Shown here one piece after another: positions 8,125-16,300 of a DNA stretch of 17,318 nt. The DNA is from CBINFS01 sp966250015 (GTDB taxonomy: Bacteria > Bacteroidota > Rhodothermia > Rhodothermales > DASSAV01), in NCBI GenBank assembly GCA_966250015.1, contig CBINFS010000063.1, forward strand, positions 1 through 17,318. The letters run 5' to 3'. Both the position numbers and the translations under genes were made by a program. The first letter of the stretch is position 1; each line of letters starts with the position of its first letter. The notes below the pieces were generated by a model. That model was not told where the DNA came from and made no database searches. It saw nothing but the letters and a program-made list of their open reading frames with translations.

Positions 8125-8151
8125 CAGATAGGTGTAAACGCTCAGGTTACA
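8125..8151 (-). promoter_or_regulatory. possible ECF-type promoter of the sigma factor gene
   Basis: On the minus strand TGTAAC (8146-8151) is followed 17 bases later by TCTG (8125-8128), about 60 bases before the sigma start. TGTAAC resembles -35 elements used by some ECF sigmas (B. subtilis SigX-type), so autoregulation is possible. The -10 match is weak. Confidence 0.22.
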
Positions 8152-8262
8152 GGTTGTTCGGTGCAAAAAGCGCATGTTGCATAAGAAGGAAATCCTCCAC
8201 TGACATGTAACGAAGACTCAATACTTGAAATCCGCAAACAGACGATCGATGGTAGGTCTATA

Positions 8263-8423
8263 TCACGCGAAGACGCGAAGGCGCTAAAAATGACTTAGAA
8301 TAATCCGCCGATGACGCGGATTTGCGCAGATGATTTTTAGATAGGGGTAGACCGAAGGCGGGGCTATTAGGGATATCAAAACACTACTCAATTACGTCAT
8401 CTCCGCGAAGGCGGAGATCCAGG
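8263..8423 (+). repeat. composite interspersed repeat, copy A
   Basis: Modules in order: CGCGAAGACGCGAAGGCG at 8266-8283; CCGATGACGCGG...GCAGATGATTTTT at 8307-8338; GACCGAAGGCGGGG at 8350-8363; and an end hairpin at 8394-8423. The hairpin reads ACGTCA, then TCTCCGC-GAAG-GCGGAGA (7-bp stem), then TCCAGG. It lies in the divergent gap between the sigma factor (start 8069) and TetR-type (start 8648) genes. It faces an inverted copy at 8469-8575. The rest of the gap, 8152-8262, holds nothing I recognise. Confidence 0.85.
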
Positions 8424-8468
8424 AGATGAATACCGATTACCCTGACTATGAGGCATGCCGTACGGTTA

Positions 8469-8575
8469 CATGGATCACGGCCCGGAGGCCGGGATGACGT
8501 CATTTTGTGGGATATGGTGGCACTTTGCGTCCAACCTTCGGTCAGCCTCGTATCGAAATTCATCCGCGTCATCAG
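8469..8575 (-). repeat. composite interspersed repeat, copy A' (inverted)
   Basis: Read on the minus strand it shows GCTGATGACGCGGATGAATT, GACCGAAGGTTGGAC and then the end hairpin GTCATCCCGG-CCT-CCGGG...GATCCATG (8469-8499). The order matches copy A. The hairpin core differs in sequence but keeps the GTCAT and GATCC ends. The CGCGAAG module is not seen. Copies A and A' meet tail to tail with about 45 bases between them. Confidence 0.75.
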
Positions 8576-8647
8576 CATACTGTAGTCTAAATCCATCCAC
8601 GGTCTCTTGTATTTTCGACGGTACGTACATAATATTTCTCTGACTGA

Positions 8648-9268
8648 GTGCTCGCTCATTATTGTCGGGTTATCGCATTGAACGCACCAAAAGCAGGGGC
8701 CGGCCGCAAATCTGCCGAAGACCGGCGTGAATCCATCCTGAACGCCGCCTTTCGCCTGGTGGTACGGAAAGGTCTGCACCAGGTGACGACCGCCGCCGTT
8801 TCGCGTGAGGCAGGCATCGCTGCCGGCACGCTGTTCCTCTATTTCCCGACGAAGGAGGCGCTCCTAAACGCCCTCTACGTCAGCCTCATCCGCAGGCGCT
8901 TCGAGCGGATCACGGCCGGCCTGGAGGGTACCACTGCAGAAAAATTCAGGACGTTCTGGTTCACCTGGGCTCGGTGGTATCTGGACGAGCCCGAGGTCAC
9001 GCAGGTGATCCAGCAGTTCGAGGTGTCTACGCTACTTACGGAGGATAGCATCGCGGTCCGTGAGGCGCTCGACGACGCCATATACAGAATGTTTTTGCCA
9101 GATTCGGCCGTCATCCATTCCGTGCCGCTTCTAAAGCAGGTGCAGTATGCCTTAATCGTGGGGCCTATCCTCGTGCTGGCGCAATTGCGGGACAAAAGGG
9201 AGGTGCCCATAACGGATCAATTACTCGAAGAAACGTACCGGCGCGTGCGTCGCGCGCTGGAAGACTGA
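8648..9268 (+). CDS. TetR/AcrR-family transcriptional regulator
   Basis: A 206-residue one-component regulator. The N-terminal TetR DNA-binding domain runs from RRESILNAAFRLVVRKGLHQ through the helix-turn-helix VTTAAVSREAGIAAGTLFLY to FPTKEALLNALY, all consistent with family spacing. The remaining 120 or so residues form the helical ligand-binding/dimer domain, which is not conserved enough to name a ligand. The frame has no ATG at its N-terminus: GTG 8648 is used here, and TTG 8678 (giving MNAPKAGAGRKS, 196 residues) is an equally plausible start. Neither has a good Shine-Dalgarno sequence. It is followed after 27 bases by the secreted two-domain protein on the same strand, so the two are probably co-transcribed. 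A repeat pair lies upstream. Confidence 0.92.
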   Translation: MLAHYCRVIALNAPKAGAGRKSAEDRRESILNAAFRLVVRKGLHQVTTAAVSREAGIAAGTLFLYFPTKEALLNALYVSLIRRRFERITAGLEGTTAEKFRTFWFTWARWYLDEPEVTQVIQQFEVSTLLTEDSIAVREALDDAIYRMFLPDSAVIHSVPLLKQVQYALIVGPILVLAQLRDKREVPITDQLLEETYRRVRRALED

Positions 9269-9295
9269 CCCATCAACAAACCCGGTGAGCCCTTT

Positions 9296-9973
9296 ATGCT
9301 GTCCAGACTGTTTTCAATCGCCGTATCAGTTGCCCTCGTGGCAGCGCTTTCAACCACCGCTCACGCCCAATCCGTCGCGGGCACGTGGGACCTGACCGTT
9401 TACGCGGGCGGCGGAGAGTATCCGGCCGTTTTGACCCTGTACGACCAGGCCGACACGCTCGCCGGCACCATCGGATACCCGAATGGACCGAGCGTCCCAC
9501 TGCAGAGTGTTTCGCTGGCCGGCGATACGCTGACGTTTGAGTTCACCACGCCCGACCACGGCTACATGCTCGCGCGAATGGCGGTGCAGATGGACACCCT
9601 CATCGGGTGGTTCTCGTCTACGTACGGAGATCTCGAGGCGGAAGCCGCACGCAAGCCTGGAGTAAACGTTGCCGGCGCCTGGAATATCAAGGGTGACATC
9701 ATGGGTAACCCGCTGGAGGCGGTATGCACGTTCGAGCAGGACGGTGCGACACTTGGCGGAATCTGCCTCATGGGCGGCGGCGAATACGCGCTCAAAGGCG
9801 AGGTGAAAGACGGGAAGGTGACGTTTGAGCACAGCGGGGGTGACTACTCGGGACAGGCGCTGACGCTCGTCTATTCGGCTACGCTTGCCGAGCCAGGCAA
9901 GCTACAGGGAGACGTCACGGTGGATCCCTTTGGCGTCACCGGCTACTTCACCGCCACCCCAGCCACCCCGTAA
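9296..9973 (+). CDS. secreted protein with two related tandem domains, function unknown
   Basis: The product is 225 residues. A signal peptide MLSRLFSIAVSVALVAAL...AHA is probably cleaved after residue 24. The mature protein has two domains that look homologous. The first begins VAGTWDLTVYAGGGEYPAVL near residue 27, and the second begins VAGAWNIKGDIMGNPLEAVC near residue 125. Each continues with T-L-x-G-T/G-I, then a G/L-x-G-x-V-x-x-D-x-[LV]-TFE pattern, suggesting small beta-barrels in which a G-x-W motif opens the first strand. Lipocalin-like calycins share that opening motif, but this is only a resemblance. Domain 2 has two cysteines (VCTF and GICL) that could form a disulfide. GGTGAGC lies 8 bases before ATG 9296. 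It sits 27 bases after the TetR-type gene and may be controlled by it. Confidence 0.8.
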   Translation: MLSRLFSIAVSVALVAALSTTAHAQSVAGTWDLTVYAGGGEYPAVLTLYDQADTLAGTIGYPNGPSVPLQSVSLAGDTLTFEFTTPDHGYMLARMAVQMDTLIGWFSSTYGDLEAEAARKPGVNVAGAWNIKGDIMGNPLEAVCTFEQDGATLGGICLMGGGEYALKGEVKDGKVTFEHSGGDYSGQALTLVYSATLAEPGKLQGDVTVDPFGVTGYFTATPATP

Positions 9974-10066
9974 CCATTGCGACTAAACCGTCTATTTCCA
10001 GACCTTCCTATGGAAGGGATGCATAGGTACGCCCTTTCAGTTAACGGATTACGCGGAGAATTTGGA

Positions 10067-10217
10067 TCTCACGCGAAGGCGCGAAGACGCGAAGAAGAGA
10101 TTGAACCACGATCCGCAGATGTGCGCAGATGATTTTTGGGTCGATACGGACTGGAGGCGGAACTTGAACTACTAAACCTTTCTCAAATGGTCATCTCCGC
10201 GAAGGCGGAGATCTAGG
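10067..10217 (+). repeat. composite interspersed repeat, copy B
   Basis: Modules in order: TCTCACGCGAAGGCGCGAAG at 10067-10086; CCGCAGATGTGCGCAGATGA at 10113-10132; GACTGGAGGCGGAAC at 10148-10162; and the end hairpin GGTCATCTCCGCGAAGGCGG...ATCTAGG to 10217. It lies between the convergent secreted-protein gene (end 9973) and TPR gene (end 10505). A short GGATTACGCGG stretch at 10046-10056 also occurs in copy D, so the element may start there. Confidence 0.85.
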
Positions 10218-10272
10218 AAAACCTATGGCGTTCCACCATCTTTCTGCCCCATATAACCCTCGCATGAATTCA

Positions 10273-10454
10273 CTTCGTCAGTCGCGGGCTCGTGTCGCCT
10301 CGGGGGCTGGAATGACCGTTCTTTATGCAATTAAGCAATAAAAGACGTGCCGTAGCCTTCGGTTTAATTCTCATCCAAAAATCGCCCGCTCTAATCTGCG
10401 GCCATTTGCGGATTTTTCTTAGCCCTTCTTCGCGCCTTCGCGTCTTCGCGTGAG
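10273..10454 (-). repeat. composite interspersed repeat, copy B' (inverted)
   Basis: Read on the minus strand: CTCACGCGAAGACGCGAAGG (10435-10454), CCGCAAATGGCCGCAGATTA, GATTTTTGGATGAG, ACCGAAGGCTACGGCAC, then an end unit GGTCATTCCAGCCCCCGAGG (10298-10317) running to 10273. The CGCGAAG tracts of B and B' match over about 30 bases with two differences. B and B' form an inverted repeat of roughly 150-180-base arms around a loop of about 55 bases. Confidence 0.82.
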
Positions 10455-10504
10455 AAAAAACGAACCCGCACGTGGTGAGAGTAATGCAGGCAGCAAAAGA
10501 AATC

Positions 10505-11335
10505 TCACTCACTCGCCTTCAGCGCTTCGACGCGTTGGTGGACGTCGCGGAAGGTGACGTCGGTGGTGTAGAGGCGGAGGAAGTGTTTGAGGGCGGTTTC
10601 GTGGTCGCCACGGCGTTCGTGCAGCTCGGCGAGGCGGTAGAGGATCTGTTTGAGCTGGTCGTTGAGCGTTTGCATGTAGAGGGGGGCATGCTGGAGGGTT
10701 TCGATGGCGGCGTCGACGTCACCCGTCGCTTCGAATGCGTTGGCGAGCATGAGGAGGGCGTCCAGGTTGCCCGGCTCAAGGTTGAGGAGGCGTTGGGCGT
10801 GGAGGATGGCTTCGTCGTAGCGTCCGGTGGCTAAGCACGATTCGAGCAGCGCAGCCTCCACTTCAGGGATGGTCGAAGTTCGTTCGTGTACGACGTTCAG
10901 CGCGTCGCGTGCGTCTTCGTGGCGGCCTTGCTCGGCGAGCACGAGCCCGAGCCAGTACAGGGCGTCGGTGTTGTGGGGATCGAGCAGGTGCGCCTCCTGC
11001 AAATCCTTCACAGCGATCCCCGTCTTTCCGTCGATGAGCGACCGGACGGACTTCCGGACGAGCCGCTTCGACTTCTGCTTCGGACGATTGGCCCAGAGCA
11101 GCCACGCGATGAAGTACGCCGGTATGAGCGGGAACGTCATAAAGGCGATAATGAGCGCGAGAACCGTATACGCTGCCCTTTTCTTCCTTTCTTTCGCTAC
11201 TTCATACTTACGAATCGGCAGGTTTCCACCAACCGGCTTCTCACCCGGCCGCCCCGGGCGAGTGGCTTCAGTCTTGACGCGGATGATCGGAAGCGATCCG
11301 TTTTGTGCCCGGGCGCGGGTAGGGGATGGTTCCAT
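10505..11335 (-). CDS. membrane-anchored TPR-repeat protein
   Basis: The product is 276 residues. A basic N-terminal stretch (about residues 1-52) leads to one or two close membrane segments at about 54-80 (YTVLALIIAFMTFPLIPAYFIAWLLW). These are followed by RPKQKSKRLVRK and then a soluble domain of helical repeats. At least four TPR-like units are visible: AVKDLQEAHLLDPHNTDALYWLGLVLAEQGRHEDA, a DALNVVHERTSTIPEVEAALLESCLATGRYDEA unit, an LLNLEPGNLDALLMLANAFEATGDVDAA unit and LKQILYRLAELHERRGDHETA. TPR domains act as protein-binding scaffolds; the partner is unknown. ATG 11335 is the only possible start codon between the upstream in-frame TGA and the repeats. No strong ribosome site is seen. 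It converges on the repeat pair at 10067-10454 and is divergent from the DUF1572 gene. Confidence 0.85.
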   Translation of the reverse strand: MEPSPTRARAQNGSLPIIRVKTEATRPGRPGEKPVGGNLPIRKYEVAKERKKRAAYTVLALIIAFMTFPLIPAYFIAWLLWANRPKQKSKRLVRKSVRSLIDGKTGIAVKDLQEAHLLDPHNTDALYWLGLVLAEQGRHEDARDALNVVHERTSTIPEVEAALLESCLATGRYDEAILHAQRLLNLEPGNLDALLMLANAFEATGDVDAAIETLQHAPLYMQTLNDQLKQILYRLAELHERRGDHETALKHFLRLYTTDVTFRDVHQRVEALKASE

Positions 11336-11548
11336 CTTCGTTGAGGCGTTTCTCCAATCGTTCCGTCGATCTCGAATTCCGGAATGACGAGGGTTTCGTC
11401 ATGATCGTAAAGTAGGGTAAACGGTCTACGGTTTCCACCATCCAGGGTTGCTCATTCCCGCTGAGTATTTTTGCACGTGAAGAGGGGCTGAATTATCGGT
11501 GGTATGCTGTTCGTGCCCTAATTACCATTCTCGAAGGCCTCATTTCAT

Positions 11549-11652
11549 AAAGATCCCTCACCCGCATCGCGGGATTCGGGATGACAAAGTGAGGGTTTGG
11601 CAAATCCCGTAAAACTTGTCATTCCGACGAACTTGTGAGGAGGGATCTTCCC
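11549..11652. repeat. inverted pair of short GTCAT...GGATC units
   Basis: On the minus strand 11586 to 11549 reads TGTCATCCCGAATC... to GGGATCTT. On the plus strand 11616-11652 reads TTGTCATTCCGACGAACTTG... to GGGATCTTCC. Both share the GTCAT start and GGATC end of the composite repeat's hairpin module but have different centres. They sit head to head about 30 bases apart in the divergent gap between the TPR (start 11335) and DUF1572 (start 11935) genes. The segment 11336-11548 shows nothing I recognise. Confidence 0.65.
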
Positions 11653-11719
11653 GGAGTCCGTCGTTCCTGATTGATGACAGAGGTGATATCAAGAAACTGC
11701 TCTCTTGAACAAGTCGTTG

Positions 11720-11835
11720 CCTGGATCTCCGCCTTCGCGGAGATGACGTGTTGTATGGTGTTTTACTAGCATTAAACGTCCTGCGGAACACCAGCACCAA
11801 AAAACATCATCCACACGAATCCGCGCCACTTGCGG
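11720..11835 (-). repeat. composite interspersed repeat, copy C (inverted)
   Basis: Read on the minus strand: CCGCAAGTGGCGCGGATTCG, GATGATGTTTTTTGG, GACGTTTAATGCTAGTAAAA, then the end hairpin ACGTCATCTCCGCGAAGGCG...ATCCAGG (11749 down to 11720). The section before the hairpin matches copy D closely (D: GACGTCTATCGCTACTAAAG). The CGCGAAG module is missing. The element ends about 100 bases before the DUF1572 start codon. Confidence 0.8.
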
Positions 11836-11934
11836 ACCGTTGTTTTCACTCCATGCCCCTTTAGGAAGGAACCCGAACGGGCGGATGAAGTCCATTTTTC
11901 GAACGATCCCTTTGGAAAAGAAAACGACGCGGAG

Positions 11935-12456
11935 ATGCTTGATTCCTTCAAGACCGAATTCAACCGATACAAAACCATCGCGGAGAAGACGCTGGAGCAG
12001 GTACCCGACGAGGCTTTGAACGCGATTCTCGTGCCGGACGGGAACTCCCTCGCCATGCTCGTGCGGCACCTTACGGGCAACTTCCGCTCACGGTTCACCA
12101 GTTTTCTCACGTCCGACGGGGAGAAGCCCTGGCGCGACCGGGATGCAGAGTTCGAAGAGCGCGCCTATTCGCGAGAAGAAGTCGACGAAATGTGGCAGGA
12201 GGGGTGGCGCGCCGTGAATGAGGCCCTGGATGGCCTGACCGATGCGGACCTTGAGCGCACGGTCCGGATTCGCGGGCAGGAGCTGACGGTTCACGATGCG
12301 CTCTCGCGCTCGGTGTCGCACCTCGCCTATCACGTCGGGCAGATGGTCCTGATCGGACGGAGCATCCGTCAACGGGATTGGGCGTGGATCAGCATCCCGA
12401 AAGGCCAGTCGAAGACGTACAACCTGAACCCGACGAAGGAAAAGAATCCGGGCTGA
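11935..12456 (+). CDS. DUF1572 protein, DinB superfamily
   Basis: A 173-residue four-helix-bundle protein. The stretch SRFTSFLTSDGEKPWRDRDA (residues about 52-71) and the C-terminal ISIPKGQSKTYN are signatures I know from the DUF1572 branch of the DinB/YfiT superfamily. DinB-fold proteins bind a metal through three histidines; H45 (VRHLTGN) and H129/H133 (SHLAYHVGQ, H-x3-H) fit that pattern. Many relatives are thiol-dependent transferases, but the activity of DUF1572 proteins is not known to me. ATG 11935 starts at MLDSFKTEFNRY, where the family normally begins. The frame stays open upstream to a TTG at 11830, but that region reaches into a repeat and looks non-coding. It converges on the DUF1080 gene with a 14-base gap. 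Confidence 0.9.
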   Translation: MLDSFKTEFNRYKTIAEKTLEQVPDEALNAILVPDGNSLAMLVRHLTGNFRSRFTSFLTSDGEKPWRDRDAEFEERAYSREEVDEMWQEGWRAVNEALDGLTDADLERTVRIRGQELTVHDALSRSVSHLAYHVGQMVLIGRSIRQRDWAWISIPKGQSKTYNLNPTKEKNPG

Positions 12457-12470
12457 GCAGGGGAGACCTT

Positions 12471-13214
12471 TCAGGGCAGCTCCCGAATGCGGATCTCGCG
12501 GAACTCTACGGGGGCGCCTTCAGCCTCGAGGCAGAGGTAGCCCGTCCGTGGCACGGCGCTCCGGCCGCCGGATACCTCCTCACCGTTCACCCACAGCCGC
12601 ACCTCGCCGTTGATGGCCCGGACGTAGTAGTGGTTCCACTCGCCAGCGCCGCGGCTGAGCTCCTTGCGCGGGAAGCTGCGCGAGCCGTCGGGAGAGAGCG
12701 GCGGGAAGGGCTCCAACGCGGACTGGCCGACGGCGAAGACGTCGCCGTGCGTCGTGAACCAGTCCCCCTTCCGGCCAGAATTGCGCTCGTAGAGGTCGCG
12801 GAAGCCGTGGTCGAGCATCTGGACCTCGATTCCGAGCGAGGGCAGCTCGCCCGGCGGCAGACCATCGAGGGCTTCGGCGGGCACCCAGACGAACACGCCC
12901 GAGTTGCCACCCGACTCCAGGTGCCGCCACGTGACGACCAGCTCGAAGTTCGTAAACGGCTCGCGGCTCCGCATCACCCCGATGGGATTTCCCGTCGTTT
13001 TCAGCAGATCGCCCTCCCACACCCACGTGTTCGAGTCCCCGTTAACGACAACATAGTCGCCCTCCCCGAGCGCCCGCCACCCCGGCTCCGTGGCGTCGAT
13101 GAATGCCCGCACCTGTTCGTCTCCTTCAACAGTCCGTATGGGGATCAGGTAAAATGCCACGAGCACGGCCACAACGGCCAGCGCCACGGCGAGCAAGACG
13201 TTTTTCTGTTTCAA
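12471..13214 (-). CDS. DUF1080 (3-keto-disaccharide hydrolase-like) exported protein
   Basis: The product is 247 residues. An N-terminal hydrophobic segment (MKQKNVLLAVALAVVAVLVAFYLI) acts as a signal peptide or membrane anchor; no lipobox cysteine follows. The rest matches the DUF1080 concanavalin-like fold: a Trp-rich opening (WRALGEGDYVVVNGDSNTWV), LLKTTGNPIGVMRS, FELVVTWRHLESGGNSGVFV, GIEVQMLDHGFRD, GEWNHYYVRAINGEVRLWVN and a final VEFREIRIRELP. Family members act on 3-keto-glycosides or serve as carbohydrate-binding lectin-like domains; which applies here cannot be told. Length is typical. The start appears to be TTG 13214, because the next in-frame Met is well inside the domain. It lies about 100 bases downstream of the chemoreceptor terminator on the same strand, so it probably has its own promoter. 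Confidence 0.88.
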   Translation of the reverse strand: MKQKNVLLAVALAVVAVLVAFYLIPIRTVEGDEQVRAFIDATEPGWRALGEGDYVVVNGDSNTWVWEGDLLKTTGNPIGVMRSREPFTNFELVVTWRHLESGGNSGVFVWVPAEALDGLPPGELPSLGIEVQMLDHGFRDLYERNSGRKGDWFTTHGDVFAVGQSALEPFPPLSPDGSRSFPRKELSRGAGEWNHYYVRAINGEVRLWVNGEEVSGGRSAVPRTGYLCLEAEGAPVEFREIRIRELP

Positions 13215-13311
13215 TTCCGTACCCCCGTCGAGATTGTATTAGCAGTTCTTCCTCGAACAATCGTGCAAACGGTGAAACGGATCAAGGGGGGATTAATGAG
13301 AGCAGTGGAAT

Positions 13312-13345
13312 AAAAATCCCCGGTTCCGCTGACGCGAAACCGGGG
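13312..13345 (-). terminator. Rho-independent terminator of the propeller chemoreceptor gene
   Basis: On the minus strand CCCCGGTTTCGC and GCGGAACCGGGG (13345 down to 13318) form a 12-bp stem with one mismatch/wobble around a 4-base loop, followed by ATTTTTATT. It lies about 37 bases after the receptor stop codon and separates it from the DUF1080 gene. Confidence 0.88.
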
Positions 13346-13381
13346 ACTTCACCTACACCGCTATTTGTCGGGGTATTGGCG

Positions 13382-16300
13382 TTACAAGTAATGTATTTCC
13401 TCAACGTCGTGTCGCTCCCGTTCTACTTCGAACTGGGCGACGAGCGCCTGGAGGTTTTCCATCAGGCGGGTCAGCTCTTCGGTGGCGCGGGCGATCTCCA
13501 GGTTGCTCGCAGCGGCGCTCTTCGAGAAGCCCGTGATCTGCTCGATGTTTTCGCTGATGTGTGCGCTCGTAGAGGCCTGCTCCTCGCTCGCTCTCGCCAC
13601 CTGCGTGATGCTGTCGAGAACGTGCTGGGTGTTCCGAATGATCGAGTCCAGCGCCTCGCCAGCCTTATCGACGAGGCGTTTGCCTGCCTCGACCTCGTTC
13701 GTCACCTGCTCCATCGACTTCACCGCGAGGCTTGTCTCCTGCTGAACCTGCCGGATCTTGAGGGCTATCTGCTTCGTCGACGCGGTGGTACGCTCGGCGA
13801 GCTTGCGCACCTCGTCGGCCACGACGGCGAAGCCGCGTCCCTGGTCGCCAGCCCTGGCGGCTTCGATCGCGGCGTTGAGGGCGAGCAGGTTCGTCTGGTC
13901 GGCGATCTCGTCGATCACCTGCGTGATGTCGCCGATCTGCTGGGAGCTGTGCCCGAGCTTCTCGACGGTCTGCGCCGACTCGTGCACGACCGCCGCGATG
14001 TTGTTCATGCTCGCGATCGATTCCTGCACGACCTGGCCGCCTTTCTGCGCGTCCTCGCCGGACTTCCGTGCCATGTCGGCCGCCATGTTGATGTGGCGTG
14101 TGCTCTCGGCGAGGGTACCGGTCATTTCTTCGACGGCGCTGGCCACTTCGTCGGCCTGCCGGGTCTGCGCCTGTGCGCCCCGCGCGACCTCTTCGGTGCT
14201 CGCGTAGATCTGGCGGCTCGCACCTGCCGTCGAGGCCACGGCCTCGGTGACCCGTAAGACCATGTCCCGAATGTTGCCGACCGCCTTGTTGAGCCCCTTG
14301 CAGAGGTCGCCTATCGCGTCGTTTTTACCGGCCGTGAAGCGGACAGTCAGGTCGCCCTCTGCGAATTTGTCTACCTCACGCAGGATCTGCTCGACGCTTT
14401 TTTCCAGGTACTCTTGTTGCTCCTTGATGGCCAGCGTGGCTTGCCGGTCCTTCTCCGCGGCTTCGGCTGCAACGCGCTGCTTTTCCTCCTCGGATCGCTT
14501 GACGTGCTCGATCTGCATCTGGAGCTCGGCGTTCATCTTTTCGAGCTTCAGCCGGCGGAGGCGAACGCTCCGCGTGATCGAGACCGAAGCCCACACGACC
14601 ACCGTCACCACGAGCAGCCGGAACCACCACGTCGCCCAGAAGGGTGGCCTGATCCGCACCCGGATCGAGATGCCCTCGTCATTCCAGACGCCGTCGTTGT
14701 TCGAGGCCCGAACACGGAAGACGTATTCACCGGGGTCGAGGTTGGTGTAGGTGGCCTCCCGCTTTGATCCGGCGGCGATCCAGTCCTCGTCGAAGCCTTC
14801 GAGCTTGTAGGCGTACTGGTTCTGCGTGGGGGCAGTGAAGTCGAGGGCGGCAAACTGGAAGGTGAAGTTGGCCTGGTCGTACGACAGCACGATCTCTTCG
14901 GTGACGCTCACGTGCTGCGAGAGCGGGCCTTTTCCGATTTCGACCGACTCGCCGGAGAGCAGGAAGTCCGTCAGTACGATCGGCGGCGCCACCTGGTTCT
15001 GCTTGATGCGCTCGGGGCGGATCACGTTGAAGCCGTTGGGGCCTCCCAGGTAGATCGTGCCATCGCTCGAGCGGAAATAGGACGACTGCATGAACTCCAT
15101 CCCCTGGAGGCCGTCGGCAATCGCGTAGGTTTTGCACGTTTCCTTCTTGACGTCGAACCGGCAGATCCCGCGGTCGGTGCTGACCCAGATCGTTCCGGAC
15201 AGGTCGAACACGACGCCCTGCACCGCCGTGCCCGGGATGCCGTGTTCGGCTCCGTAACGGGTGACCGTTCCGGAAAGCGGGTCGAGGTGGTCCAGCGACC
15301 CTCCGGCGCCGAGCCAGTAGGTCCCGTCGGTGTCTTCGGCGACCGCGTTGACGCCTCCGCTGAGCGGGCCGCCGTTATCGACCGTTCGGTAGGTCGTCAG
15401 GAATCCGGTCCGTGGATCGATTACGTCGAGCCCCGCCGCGCCCATGACGAGCACGTTGCCCTGACGGTCCAGCTGGAGCCTCGGGATGAACCCGCGGTTG
15501 CCGACCTGGACGCTGTCCCCACCAAAGATTTCGAACCTTTCGGTCCTCGGGTCGAAGCGCGAGAGGTTCTGGTTACCAAACCAGATGTACCCGTCCAGGT
15601 CCTCGACCACGGAGAGCAGGTTGTTGCTGTCGATGCCGCTGTTCTGGGTGGTATACGCTTTGAACGAGCCCGTCCGCGGGTTGAACCGGTTGAGGCCTCC
15701 GGCCCAGGTGGCGATCCAGATGTAGCCGTCGCGTCCGACGTCGATGCCGATGGTCGCATTCCGGTTCAGCCCCGAGTTTTCGACGGTGTACCGTTTGAAC
15801 TCGTTGGTTCTTGGATCGAACCGGTTGAAGCCGCCGCCGTCCGTCGTGATCCAGATGTAGCCATGTGCATCTTCATCGAACCGCTTGACGACGTTGTAGG
15901 TGAGGCTTTTCGTGTTACCGGGGATGCTGCGGAAGACGCGGATGGCGTCGCCGTTCTTTTTCGTGATGTTCACGCCGCCCGAAAACGTTCCCACCCACAG
16001 ATCGCCTGTACGGTCCTGGAAGAGGGACTTGATCGAGTCGTTGGTAAGGCTTCCCGGGTCGTTCGGGTCGTTCCGGTGGTGGATGAAGCTGTCGGTGAGC
16101 GGATCGTACCGGTCGAGGCCGCCGTTTTCGGTGCCTACCCAGAGTGTCCCCTCGTTGTCGACCAGCAGCCGGAACGCCATGTTGATGGCGAGGCTGCCCG
16201 GGTCGTTCGGATCGTGCCGGTAGCAGGTGAAGCTCTCGGGGATGAGCTGAGTTGATGACGTCTTGCACAGTCCGTTTTCGTTGAGGGCGATCCAGAGGTT

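Noticed and set aside
8384..8779. 131-residue minus-strand frame in the sigma/TetR gap
   Set aside because: It translates the repeat elements and then runs antisense into the TetR-type gene; there is no protein-like composition.
8263..10454. CRISPR array
   Set aside because: The repeats are dispersed over kilobases, vary in length and orientation and have no regular spacers or cas genes.
10270..10512. 80-residue minus-strand frame after the TPR gene
   Set aside because: It is a translation of repeat copy B' (SHAKTRRREE-like residues come from the CGCGAAG tract).
12378..13313. 311-residue plus-strand frame overlapping the DUF1080 gene
   Set aside because: The minus-strand DUF1080 frame has recognisable family motifs and a signal segment; the plus-strand frame is a GC-rich shadow.
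14912..16255. 447-residue plus-strand open frame antisense to the propeller receptor
   Set aside because: It lies wholly inside a clearly coding gene whose minus-strand frame shows 14 repeats. Its own product has no domain-like pattern and is rich in V/E/D/R typical of GC-rich mirror frames.
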